Source of the DNA: Diphasiastrum complanatum | Lineage: Eukaryota > Streptophyta > Lycopodiopsida > Lycopodiales > Lycopodiaceae | Direction of reading: 5' to 3' | Assembly: GCA_029204225.1 (NCBI GenBank) | Contig: MU832217.1 | Span: 1 to 64,000, forward strand | DNA: 64,000 nucleotides | Part shown: positions 39,883 to 51,605 of the stretch, one piece after another | Layout of the letters: every line of letters starts with the position of its first letter | Position numbering within the stretch: the first letter of the stretch is position 1 | Notes under the pieces: generated by a model | Seen by the model: the letters and a program-made list of their open reading frames with translations, nothing else | Told to the model about the DNA's origin: nothing | The model's database searches: none | Program-made: the position numbers and the translations under genes

Positions 39883-42222
39883 CCACCTTTTTGGAATATT
39901 TTTTCATTTCTATCCTATACATGGCTGAGTAATTGATACATCAAAAATCATCTACTAGTATGTGAAACAATACTAGTCTGATCTTTTGAATATATTTCAC
40001 CATAGGATTTTACTGGAAATGAAATCAGTTTCCTATTATTACGATTTTTCCAATAAAATTACTAGCTTAAGAATTACTTCGTTAAAGTTATCTGTAATTA
40101 ATGAGAAATAACACTTGGATTTGGGTACTTTCTACACTGTATTCACTACAAAAAATTTTGTCGAATAAAGAATTTCCTCCAAACACTCTGAATTTTCCTC
40201 CATTAATTATTTAACAAGTATTCCAAAAGCTTTGGTTTGTTCAATTTTAATGACCAAAATCATCAAAACCACAATAACCAATTGATCGGTGTTCCACCAA
40301 TTTGAAAGAGAAAAAATCGATAAAACACAATTTAACTCTATTCACTGGGAGTACCAATACTCCAGAGTTAAATGGCTTAAATAGCATCATACCAAGGAAT
40401 TGAAATTCCTATACTGGGTATATTTCTAAGAACTGTACCACTCCCTTCGTTCCGTCAAGATCGGCTTCTAAAGAATTCCGTTGGAAACCGATTAATACTG
40501 CTTGACCACGAATAATGGTACTCAAGTTCCAAAAAACCGGCTTAGCCAAAAATGTCAACGTGCCCTAAGCTACATTTTCTAGGGTTAATGAAATAAGAAT
40601 TGCCCATGGCCATATAGGTCACATTTTCGCTAGGCAAGAAGGTCAACAAAATTGCACCTCCCTCCTCTAAAATCAGCAAAGTTACATATTGTCTAGGGTA
40701 CATCTCCTTTTTAGATGTCACTCTCCCTATAGTAGACCTTCATTGAATTGTTCCGTGAACCTCAAAAATGTGACATCTCTAGCTCGTATGAGACTAGGGT
40801 TGTGCCTATTATGACCTATCATCTACAAAAGAATAAATATCTCAATTTATGGCTTTAGTCACTTCTAACGAGTATGCATTAGTATAGAGTAATGAGTATG
40901 CGAGTGTGCACCTAGAACGAGGGATGATGAGCTAGAAATGAATATGTGATGATTCACTTGCAGCAAACGATGACATGCCTACAAGTATGCAAAAATGCAT
41001 TTGCAATGAATGATCATGTGACTGTTATGGGTATGTGAGGATGCACTTGCAACGAGTGATCATGTGATTATAATGGGTATGGCGAGTAACGAGTTTGCAA
41101 AACCAGCATGATGGATTCTCCAACCAATGATACTCGTTCCTAAGGATTCTGTGTTCACATTCTGTTCCGTGTGTTTCGTTGCTGTGAAGATTAAGCCTAC
41201 CCCCTAGCATTTGCATCTGGCTACCCGTGATCTGGCATCCTGAAATCGTTGGCATCTGACGAATGAAATCCATTGATCTTGTTGATCTGGCAACCCGTTC
41301 TGAAATTGTTGCATTGATCTGAAACCCGTTCTTGCAACCCATTCTTGAAATCGTTGTATTGATTTGGCAACCAGTTGTTGTTGATTTGTTGCATTGATCT
41401 GGCGACCCGACCCGTTCTTGAAATCATTCCATTAATCTGAAATCGCACTTTGCATCACACCTGAAGAACCTAAAATCATACTTGGCATCGCACTTGAAAT
41501 CTGGCACCTGAAATTTGTATCTGGCATCACATTCGGCAACTGGAAGAAAATACGGAACCGCTCATAGGAACGGTTCTGTTACATTCCATGGAACTCAATG
41601 GCATCTTCAAGGCATCTTTGGATATTTTAATAATATCTTTTTTAATTGAGCTGTTAATATCTGCCTCATATCAGTTCTGATCTTTGAACAAACAATATGA
41701 GAGTATCACCTCTTGATTATAATGGGGTTTGGCATTTTGTGATTAAATCATTTACAAGTTTGACATTTTGTGATTAAATCATATTTACAAGTTTTGTGAC
41801 TTTAGTGTTTTTAAATTATGTCAAATTCATAGCACATGGCATGATGCTACATTGTTTTTAGGTTTTTAAAATTGATTTTACATTGCTTTTGGAGGTGAAA
41901 TCTATTTGTATACTTCATTATCATGTTGTTTATTTTCTTATTAGCTAAAAGATGTCTGCAAATCATGTTGTCTACAATTTGTACATAGTATGCTATATCA
42001 TTGAGAATGCAGAAAACTTAATCACTTAATTTTACATTTATCAAGCTAAAACATTTTTGTCTACTGCCAAGGATTGATGTACGACCATACATTAAAAGAC
42101 ATGATGGTATGTGGCCTATGATAGGTATCACAAAATCAACTAGTACAAAAAAACACGTTTATTGTATGTTCTAGGTGGAGGCTATAACTTAACTATTAAG
42201 CTTATTTTGAGATGATGAAATA
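39880..42222. other. No gene; diverged short tandem repeats
   Basis: Two repeat zones are visible. At 40930-41090 there are CACTTGCAACGAGTGATCATG-type units (about 45 bases). At 41225-41440 there are GATCTGGCAACCCGTTCTTG-type units (about 35-45 bases). A CACTACAAAAAATTTTG string at 40144 resembles a CACTA transposon end, but no partner was found. No coding domain. Confidence 0.5.
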
Positions 42223-42302
42223 CATGGGTGCACCCATACACATGCGCAAAACTGTACATAAGTTTAAGTACAGTTTTGAGCATGTGTATGGGTGCACCCA
42301 TG
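42223..42302 (+). repeat. 35-bp near-perfect palindrome (hairpin module, copy 3)
   Basis: Arms 42223-42257 and 42268-42302 pair with a single mismatch around a 10-nt loop. The outer CATGGGTGCACCCATG is itself palindromic. Downstream text (GGGGAGGAAGATGCATGTATG) matches that of the module at 44752. It could fold as a small-RNA precursor-like stem. Confidence 0.85.
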
Positions 42303-42839
42303 CATCCTCCTCCCCTCACCATGCATGAGATTTTTCTAACTAAAAAACTTGGGGAGGAAGATGCATGTATGAGAAATGTGCATATCCCCATACATTTGCA
42401 CATTGTGTGCATTGAGAAGTGGACCCCAAAAAGATTCCTCACCCCCTCCCTCCCACTTATTAAATTCAAATACTTAAAGTTTGAAGTTAAGGTTTTATTT
42501 TTTTCACACACTTCAATGTGCTTTAAACTTTAGCCAATAATCTTTATTACTTGGCTTTCTTTTTTATTTTTAAATTATCAAAGTTTCACTCATAAATCAT
42601 GAACATAAAAAAATTGTCTTGACTACCTTAAACTAGTTTTTTTTTTTTTTCAATCCCGCCATTTTCAGGAACGTTTAACCACAAGCCCAAACTCACTAGT
42701 TTGGCTCCTAAATCGTTACCCGCAAGCTTTTATTCATGGGTCAAAAAATGCACAGTTAAAGAAAAAGGACGGGGATGGGGTGAGGGGAGTAAAATAGACA
42801 ATAAAAAGAGAAAAATAGGGGGGGGGAGGGGGGATTTGG
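42303..42839. other. No gene recognised
   Basis: Rest of the hairpin module to about 42460, then non-coding sequence with an A-run and a G-rich GGGGGGGAGGGGGG string near 42818-42833. Confidence 0.35.
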
Positions 42840-43052
42840 AACACACGTGCATGCACACACACACACACAAATGCACACACGTGTGAGTGAGTGAGTGAGT
42901 GAGTGTGTGTGTGCGCGCGTCCGCCCACGCACGTGTGTGCGCGCGCGGATGCCTGTGTGTGCGTGTGTGCGTGTTCGTTGTGTGTGTGACTCCCGACACA
43001 ACGAATGCGTGTGTGTGCGCGCATGTGCACGCGCGTGCGCGCACACACACAC
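42840..43052. repeat. Alternating purine-pyrimidine (CA/TG/CG) block
   Basis: About 210 bases of mostly CA, TG and CG steps, including (GTGA)5 at 42882-42903 and GTGCGCGCATGTGCACGCGC. This composition favours Z-DNA, and CA-rich and TG-rich halves can pair. Confidence 0.8.
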
Positions 43053-43146
43053 ATCTCCATATAAAAACCTTTTGTGGATGAGATATATTGTATGAAGTAT
43101 AGAGTCTAGAGTCCTTTTTTCTCCTTCTCTCTTTCCCACGGGCCCC

Positions 43147-43149
<3 letters not shown>

Positions 43150-43195
<46 letters not shown>
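43150..43195 (+). repeat. (CT)n tract, about 23 units
   Basis: Pure CT array, about 90 bases after the Z-DNA-prone block. Confidence 0.98.
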
Positions 43196-43199
<4 letters not shown>

Positions 43200-44395
43200 C
43201 ATGCCCCTAAAAAAAATGGAAGGTTAAAATGTGTGTGTGTGTGTGTGTGTCTGCGTAGATATATAAACAAGAGGGTGCCTCCATTCCATTAAAAGTAAAT
43301 ATATCAATATTTACTCCACCCCCTCCCCGCCCCCCACGCACGCACACACATACACTTTTACTTAAATGTAAACCTCTCATAAAAAAATATGAATGTAAAC
43401 CACTTAAAAATGTGAACCCCCACTATCCATAAAACAAAAAAAAGTGAAGGGGCTTTTTGGCTCCCCATGAATTAAGTTTTTTTTTTCTTAAAAGGAGACG
43501 AAAAAAAGTCCTCATCAAGAAAGAAAATCCCCCCCCCCCCCAAAAAAAAAAGAAGAAAGAAAAAGAACTAAGGCTTTTAAGGGCAGGAGCATATTATTTT
43601 TTAACACTCCCTTGCCCTTTTTTGTCACATGGCAAAACCCACCCACCCATCGCCCCCGAGCACTTAAACCATCGGCCTCTTGCCCAAACAACTTGCTTTT
43701 AACCATTAGGGAGCACACCCGCACTCCGCCCACCCCATATGTTCTCCCCTTCTCCTGTCAATTCACCTAAAAAAATCATCGATGAGCAGAACTGCACTAA
43801 GATTTATTATATGGCTTTTGTATTTATTTTGAATTACCAAAATTTTACCCATAGGTCATGAACAGAAAGTTTTACCCAAAGTTCTTTTCTCCGTCTAGCA
43901 TCCATGCTCTATTGAAGAACATATTTGCTAATCCCATCCTTGCAACGACTGTGGAAAATAGCAGAAGTTAGACAAGTTTTTTTGTTTTGGTAGCCTTGGT
44001 CGAACTGTTACATCACCTCAAGTATTGTCATCTTTAAGAGCTATAAAATACATTCATATGATGGAAGGTCGAATGAATGGTGTTCATTTTTCACTATTTT
44101 AAGGCTCACCAAGAACTGGGCATCTTGAATCATTGAGATTAGTGTCTCCGAGAGACTTCAATCCCTTTTTTCATCACTGGTATCTAACTTTATCCATACT
44201 TGCAACAACCTGCTTGGTGTGCTGATAAAGTCGGTCGTTTACTTTTTGGCATTTTCAAGAAGTGGTCCAGTATTGCAACGGGCTCCGTCATGCATGTCGT
44301 CTGTTCCATCCAGTGCTGCATGTCGAGACGAGCCCGCATTAACAAATCGGGCTCCAAATAGTTCAGTATACACAGAGAAATGCACATGCACACTC
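43196..44395. other. No gene recognised
   Basis: Low-complexity stretches (poly-C at 43530-43540, A-runs) and otherwise plain non-coding DNA. Confidence 0.35.
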
Positions 44396-44464
44396 ATACA
44401 CACATGCACACACCATCGGTCACATAAATCACACATGCATACACACACGCACATTTCACGCACG

Positions 44465-44497
<33 letters not shown>

Positions 44498-44697
44498 CAT
44501 TAACCACATAAATCACACACACCATCAAACACAAATCATACACACAAATCCACATACACAGATCACACATGCACTCACGTACATACACACACATACATCG
44601 GCCACCCATCAACGACCATCGGCCACTCATCAACGACCATCGGCCACCCGTCAATGACGGCCGTCCATTGCCCGTCAACGACGGGCACCCTTTACTA

Positions 44698-44698
<1 letters not shown>
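44396..44698 (+). mobile_element. Helitron-like 3' end with CA-rich tail, copy 2
   Basis: A CA-rich stretch leads to three CCATCGGCCAC..CATCAACGA repeats. Then comes a perfect 7-bp hairpin, GCCCGTC-AAC-GACGGGC (44670-44686), ACCCTTTA, and CTAG (44695-44698) before T. This satisfies the Helitron 3' rule (hairpin 8-12 bases before CTRR, inserted before T). It shares its order with 33720-34486. Confidence 0.65.

Positions 44699-44734
<36 letters not shown>
44698..44734. repeat. (TA)n tract
   Basis: Pure TA run starting at the Helitron-like end, consistent with insertion into a TA-rich site. Confidence 0.95.
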
Positions 44735-44740
<6 letters not shown>

Positions 44741-44751
44741 CTTACATACAC

Positions 44752-44996
44752 TTTTGTATGCATGGGTGAGGAGACCATGCATCCTTCTCCCTTCACCCAT
44801 GCATACACATTTTTTGAATTAAAAAAATTGGAGAGGAAGATGCATGTATGGGAAAAAACATGCATGGCCCTCTTCCGCATATATATTTGTGTATGTATGG
44901 GGAGTATTATGTATGCTCCTATACCCTACTTTCTTCCCTCTCACCCAATTTGAATTTTCCTCTCCCCTCCTCCCCCCTCTCTCTATCTCCTCCCCC

Positions 44997-44999
<3 letters not shown>
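44752..44999 (+). repeat. GGTGCATCC-type hairpin module, copy 4
   Basis: GTATGCATGGGTGAGG pairs with CTTCACCCATGCATAC (one mismatch). An AT-rich link and GGAGAGGAAGATGCATGTATGGG follow, as at 42350. A pyrimidine-rich run then leads into the CT tract. Confidence 0.65.

Positions 45000-45000
<1 letters not shown>

Positions 45001-45057
<57 letters not shown>
45001..45057 (+). repeat. (CT)n tract, about 28 units
   Basis: Pure CT array at the end of hairpin module copy 4. A ~60-base duplication (GTGCTCTGAGTATCATCA..CACAATGCC) follows at 45070-45200. Confidence 0.98.
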
Positions 45058-45060
<3 letters not shown>

Positions 45061-45599
45061 GCCATTGCCTGCGTGCTCTGAGTATCATCATCACAATGCC
45101 TTTTGCTTTTGCCCAGTTATGGGGATCATGTGCTCTGAGTATCATCACCTCACCGGTATCATCATCACAATGCCTTCCTTTTGTTTCTGCCCAGCTATAG
45201 GGATCGCAAAGCAGAAGAAACTAATGTCAAGAATTTCAGTCAATGCACACATGCAATACACGACTGCATCAGTCCATTATTCTTTCTTTGATCCATCACC
45301 ATTTGTGATTATGATTCTGGATAATCTGGTGGGCTTCTTCTTGGAACAATTACCTTCGCCATGGAAAATCCATTTGCATTGTCAAGCGCAATGCAAGAAG
45401 GGATATAGATTACCATTCCATTGATCATTTGGCGGAGAAATTGCAGATCAAACTGGCCTAATCTTTGATCAAGAACAAATTCATAACTGAATACTCATCT
45501 CCCTCCCATAGTCATCACGTGTAGATCAGGCAAGAGTTGATTGGAAGCATACCATCCGCCTACTAAGAGCTTACCATCTGTCCGCTAAGAGGTCATTTT

Positions 45600-45975
45600 T
45601 TGATTCTATCCAATCGCATGTACCTGTGGTAGGGCATGGTGAGAAGTATTCAAATTCTTAAAGCCATCGTAGTTGCCTCTTGTTTGCATGAGAGTACCAT
45701 TTGGGAAGGAATGCACCTGAGCTGCACCATGTGAGCAGCGGACTGTGTTGGTGGTGATGTCGAAGAGCACAAATTGGGCAGTGCAGTCGTGGGGGGAGAC
45801 ACGGTCATTTGGGTTGTCTCGACAGACTTCGTTCGTCAAGTTGATGAGAGATGAGTCTGTTCTGTCCAAGAAAACCACTGTGTTGAAATGTGTTACCGTT
45901 GTGTTCACGTTAAAATAAATTGGGATGCTTCGAGATTCCGGTCTACCCTCAAGCCTTTGTAGATCATGCCCCTGG
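45600..45975 (-). pseudogene. Glyoxal/galactose oxidase-like N-terminal fragment
   Basis: About 100 codons resemble the N-terminal half of plant glyoxal oxidase-like copper radical oxidases, secreted enzymes that oxidise aldehydes to yield hydrogen peroxide. Matching blocks are THFNTVVFLDRTDSSLINL, CRDNPNDRVSPHDCTAQ, VLFDITTNTVR and FPNGTLMQTRGNYDGFK. In the family the last two blocks are separated by a stretch ending in a Cys-Ser-Ser-Gly type motif around the thioether cysteine. Here CSHGAAQVHS replaces it and the spacing is short, so a small deletion is likely. The start, the kelch repeats and the C-terminal domain are missing. It is a fragment of a host gene. Confidence 0.6.
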
Positions 45976-46107
45976 CCTCAGCTTTGAATCTGTTGCAAAA
46001 ATATACTTGAAGATGATTAGAGAGAGAGAGTTCTAAGCTCACAAGGTTGGGTTATAGATCAACTTTCCAAAAGTACAAAAGCTACTACAAAGCTTACAGA
46101 TATCGCC

Positions 46108-46279
46108 TGCTACCGTGAGTGGTGATGAACTGAATGCTATGCGCGTCATAAAGTGGGAGGATAATATCAGTCATCTGTTGAGAGTCGTGGAAGCATCCCA
46201 TGCTGCGACAAGCCGTCATTATGAGGAGATGTTCAACTGGCTAGATGGAAAGACGTAGACTGTTGCTGCACAGACTGCG
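46108..46279 (+). pseudogene. Exon-like coding segment, family unknown
   Basis: After a TTACAG acceptor-like string, one frame reads SPATVSGDELNAMRVIKWEDNI, then SHLLRVVEASHAATSRHYEE and MFNWLDGKT. A TAG follows, then a TGCGTAAGTCC donor-like site. Amphipathic helices are likely. I do not recognise the family; it could be a decayed exon of a host gene or of a transposon. Confidence 0.3.
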
Positions 46280-47055
<776 letters not shown>

Positions 47056-47189
47056 ATATAGATATATTCTTACTAGATTGAAAAAGAAAAAGAAAAACTC
47101 TTAGAAAATTCTTTGAGACTAAAACATGAACAAAACCAATATGTCGCTTTGTAGTCCTCCCAAATCAAGCAACTATTGTCCATAGTGGG

Positions 47190-47860
47190 ATATGGATCCA
47201 TATGTGTCTTGAGAAACAATCATAACTATATTGGATTGAGGTGAGTAGCCTCTTGTAATTTGTTGAAGCATCTCATGTGCCTTGCATAAATCCTTTAATT
47301 CATTGGATATGGACTCTCCCCCTCCATCAGTACGTAAAGCTTTAATCTTTTTTTTGAGTTACAAATGCCTTGAACTGCTTGAAGAGCTTGAATGATTCAG
47401 ATTTGTTCTTCATAAAATAAATCACAATCCTAGAAAAATTATCAATAAAGGCTAGAAGATATTTAGCTCTGTGTGTGGAAGAGGTTTGCCTAGATCCACA
47501 AATGTCACTATGAATAAGATCTAATAAACCTTCTGAAGAATGAGCATGGTTTTTTTTAATAAAATTCTAGAATCTTTGCCTAAATGCAACTCTCACATAC
47601 CTGAGAAATCAATTTACTATCGCAAATCTTGAACTATTTTTAGATTTGACATTTGTTGGATACTTCCATGAGTTGATGGTCTAGTCTAAAATACCAAAGC
47701 ATATTTGGATTTATAGAAGTTGAAGTATGATGAGTTTGAATGTTGCTAGAAAAACAATGGCTTAATTCATAGAGGTAGCCACACTTTTTACCAAAAGCTA
47801 AAATCTTCTTGAATTTGTCAAAGATAGTGCAGCCTATAATGTCAAATTTGACCCCATAAC
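47190..47860 (-). pseudogene. Ty1/copia gag-pre-integrase and integrase core fragment
   Basis: On the minus strand a gag-pre-integrase block (LWYFRLDHQ.MEVSNKC, then SQVCESC) is followed by EGLLDLIHSDICGSRQTSS with the first catalytic Asp. Next come AKYLLAFIDNFSRIVIYFMK (second Asp in FIDN), SESFKLFKQFKAFVTQKK and a degenerate TDGGGE-like segment (third block), then decayed sequence. Several stops and frame changes show it is a remnant. No RT was found. It is a different subfamily from the 22-kb copia piece by sequence. Confidence 0.8.
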
Positions 47861-47969
47861 AATTGAGAGCAAATTTTTAGTAAGATTCGAACATGAAGAA
47901 CATTAGATAATAACTTGACATCACCATTTTGAAATTTAAGTTTGACAAAACCTCCACCTTTTATACTTA

Positions 47970-47973
<4 letters not shown>

Positions 47974-48056
<83 letters not shown>
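47974..48056. repeat. (GA)n tract, about 41 units
   Basis: Pure GA array about 110 bases beyond the copia fragment. The adjoining element was not identified. Confidence 0.99.
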
Positions 48057-48061
<5 letters not shown>

Positions 48062-49098
48062 TGTGAAGTTGAATGATATATTTTGAAAAAGCCATTAACA
48101 ACCTATTAAGAAACTAATAACTTTAAGTATCAAATTTCACAATAATGTAATGAGGAAGGTGTCTTGATACTCACGAGTGAAAGTGAACACAATTGTGACA
48201 TCCACTAGCTAAAAATAAGTCCTAAAAACTTGGCATTTAACCATCAAATGTCTCTGATAACATGTACAAGTATAAATTATATGTTAAGGTAAATTGTATC
48301 ATGCTCAAGTGATCTTATTTTAAAATTATTGGTCCTTCAATTTATCATTAATTTTTTTGGTTAGAAGTGCTTTTGCTTATTCATCTTCGATATTAATGAT
48401 CTTGCACCGTCAACCTACAAGTATTCTTTTGCAAATACAAGTGGAACCATAGAGCTCACTGTAGGCTTTGGACAAAGTGGAAATTCTATTTAACAATAAA
48501 GAAAACAATATAATAGAAATTGTTGCCCCTCTTAATTTGGTCCATTTTTGGGCCAATATGTAATCAATTGTGCTACTTAAGAAATGTCCACCCTTGTGGA
48601 ACGTCTTGAAACTTGGATTGACAACAAGAACATGTTTACTAGGTGTCATGCAATAAGGATTAATAAGAATGGTCTCAAAAACTTCTAGGAAGTGACCATT
48701 GGCACAAAATGTACCAAATGTCAAAATACCATTTAACACTCTTTATCATGTCTAAGGGACAACTCATGATATTTTATGATAAAATTGGCAAAATCAATTG
48801 AGTGTGAGTCCTTTATGCATGCCAAATAATATTCATGTTGTTGCTAGGAAAGCCGTGGCACATGCTTCACAGGCCCTCCATTGTTTAAGAAAAGATTACG
48901 TTATCTCGCAAAAGTAGAAGGCGGCCACAAAACCTTTGATCAACAATCGACAATTCAAAGTTTACCCTTTGATAGGAAACACAATATGATGAGAAGGGCC
49001 TTTATAAAGAGATGTCTAATAGTGATGATTCATAGACAACAACAGTCAAGTGGGTGTCATTATGTCACAATACATTATCTACAATCAATGATTACATT
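48057..49098. other. No gene recognised
   Basis: AT-rich non-coding sequence. A 109-codon minus-strand frame (48410-48739) has no recognised domain. Confidence 0.35.
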
Positions 49099-50315
49099 TA
49101 TAAGGTACATTCAAGGTGGATTGTAACTATCTATGAAATCTCCATGATGACAAATGGTATTGTGTAGAGAGAAGAAAGAGGTAGATAGTGAATGGATTGG
49201 TACATGTTGGACTTAGATGACATTCAAAGTCTACCACATCCAAACACTTGAATAGTCAAAGATGATACAAACAATAAAGTTATACATTATGTGGATAATA
49301 GTAGGTTAAGCAAAACAACTAGACCTTGACTTAGGAGAAAGCTATACATGAAGCAATCACCACCTCACAAGCTTTAGTTGACGAACACGTGACCTACACT
49401 AACAAAAGTGACATACCTTACAAGTAGACTACACATGGATGGTAGAAACAATTTTCTTTTACTTTGCCTTATTTGAAGGTGAGTATCCCCCAACTTTCAA
49501 TTGATTTCAAGTTTACCACCTGCTTAGATATTTATATGCAATTATTAGCATGTCAATTATTTTCTTGAATAATCTAAATATTATTCTCAAGCTTATAATC
49601 ATTGTGAAAAATATGCATACCATTCAATGATACTTGGTTTTAATTGCACATTGAGTCTAGTACATGTCGCATGGTCAATACCCTAGTTGTGTAGGATCTA
49701 TCTGTTTATAATTTATGACCTTTTAAAAATGATATAAAAAAAAAAGTACTACTAAAGAAAGCATTTTCAACAACTATTTTGGAATTTGAGACAAATATTA
49801 GAAGGTGCATTTCAAGGTGAACTAAAACCATCGACTACAAAATCTCCATGATGACAAATAGTAATGTGTGGAGAGAAGAAAGATGTAGACACTAGACACT
49901 GGTGAATGGATTGATACATGCCATAAGTCGTGACGAATAGAACCTTAGAAGTCTACCGCATCCAAACACTTGGGAAAGTCAATGATGATACAAAGAATAA
50001 ATCTATACATTTTGTGAATTATAGTGGATCAACTAGACCTCGACTTAAGAGAAAGCTAAACGTGAACAATCACCACCTCACAAGATTTAACTTGAGCAAC
50101 ACAATACGTGACCAACTCTAACAAAACATGCCTCACAAGTAGACACTACACATGGATGGTGAAAATAACTTTCCTTTTGCCTTATTTGAAGGTGAGTACA
50201 CCCAACTTAAAAGTGATTTCAAGTTTACCACTTATTTAAATATTCATATGCAGTTGTTAGCTATCTTGAATAACTTGAAAATTATTCTTAAGCTTAAAAT
50301 TGTTGTGAAAAACAT
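49099..50315. repeat. Two ~500-bp direct repeats, ~700-bp period
   Basis: Copies at about 49099-49610 and 49799-50315 share GGTRCATTTCAAGGTG, AAATCTCCATGATGACAAAT, CCAAACACTTG, AATCACCACCTCACAAG and CTACACATGGATGGT in order. They have diverged moderately. No coding content was recognised. They may be LTR-like or an old tandem duplication. Confidence 0.8.
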
Positions 50316-50721
50316 CAAATCTTTGTAGATCTTTTCAAAGTCCTAAAATGCAAGGTTTAAATGGAATCAAAGCTAGATCCATGCATGCTTGGTAGTACAC
50401 CAATCTAGTCAAGATTTTGAGTGGAAAAATCAAGATTATGGAGTCTTCTAGGATCTCGATTGGTTTGCAGCCTCTAATACTTCTATGAAAGCAATCTTTA
50501 AATATCATTTTAATTAGAGATGGGCCTTGAGTGCTATATTTGGCCTAAAAGCCCGTTTTAATAAGCAAGAGACTCATTTAAAGACTAGGTTCTTTTCAAG
50601 GCCCTCTTTTAAGGGGATTACTTGAAAAGCCACCTATTATGCCTTTTGAGTACTCATACCTCTTGGAGAGGCTTCGTACTCTCTCCCCCTCTCATTGTAA
50701 CATTCTCCTTTCATCCTAATA

Positions 50722-50725
<4 letters not shown>
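50316..50725 (+). repeat. LTR-like fragment truncated at a CT tract
   Basis: The text before the tract (CATTCTCCTTTCATCCTAATACAAGC) resembles the region near the transcript start of other LTRs here (28530, 10195). It stops at the CT tract, as if interrupted by the PLE. Confidence 0.35.

Positions 50726-50779
<54 letters not shown>
50726..50779 (+). repeat. (CT)n tract, about 27 units
   Basis: Pure CT array that starts the upstream pseudo-LTR of PLE copy B. Confidence 0.99.
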
Positions 50780-50781
<2 letters not shown>

Positions 50782-51605
50782 GCTGATCCCTGCTAAAAAA
50801 AACTCTCCTTTGAACCCGTAAAGTATACTGAAACAATTTACCCTCGAATATAGCTAAAACCCATGTATAAGGTATGAACCAAATTCGAAAAAAAAATTAT
50901 TTTTTTGGGAAAAGACCTTAACTTGTACCTCAAGCTTCCGAAATTCCATGGTTGAAATGCACCAATTCTTAGAGCTCTTAATCCTACGATGGGCATATAC
51001 ATTTGCTTGTGTTTCTAAGAGTAAATAAATAAAATATATGGAGGGTGGACCAACGAAGGATTCCCACCCTCATTCTACTTCTCTCCTCTATGCTCTTCCT
51101 TCTCTCTCTTGCTATCTCATTGCTTGAGCTCTTTTGCAAAGAAATCAGTGAGGGAAACAAGTAGGACCATCACCTACTGTGAAGCGCTGGACAAAAAGCT
51201 CTCATTTCGGATTCTGGGGACTTTTTTGAGCAATTATTCAGGTATGCATCTGGTCACTGGCCAGTGAACTACTCCTCAAGCTATGCCTTATTGCAATGTA
51301 TATGCACTCAGTTTACATGAATACGTAGTTATGGTAAATCATGATTCTCTATCCACACTTCATCATTGATGCTACAGCGATGGCTCATTGGTGGACAGAA
51401 TTATAACCATTTTTTTGTATTGTTTTCATCGCATTCAACATCGCTTCATGACTAGCAAAAATGCGCACCACTTTAGTAGAATGTTTACAGCTATTGATCG
51501 CTGCCTGGCCAGCGGAAATGCGCACTACTTTGGTAGATTGCTTACAGTTGTTGGTCCCTGTCTCTGATAGGAACTAATCATACATTAATGATAGCTCTGG
51601 CCACT
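50780..51605 (+). repeat. PLE copy B upstream pseudo-LTR
   Basis: Begins TATGCTGATCCCTGCTAAAA and matches 52819-53711 along its whole length. Shared features include CCCTCGAATATAGCTAAAACCC, a GGAGGGTGGAC box, GAAATCAGTGAGGGAAACAAGTAG, a CAGGTATGCATCTGG donor-like site (51238) and the perfect palindrome TCACTGGCCAGTGA (51254-51267). It ends inside the leader at about 51605, where it joins the RT. Confidence 0.9.

Noticed and set aside
40144-40160. CACTACAAAAAATTTTG as a CACTA transposon terminus
   Set aside because: No inverted partner and no TnpD/TnpA remnants in view.
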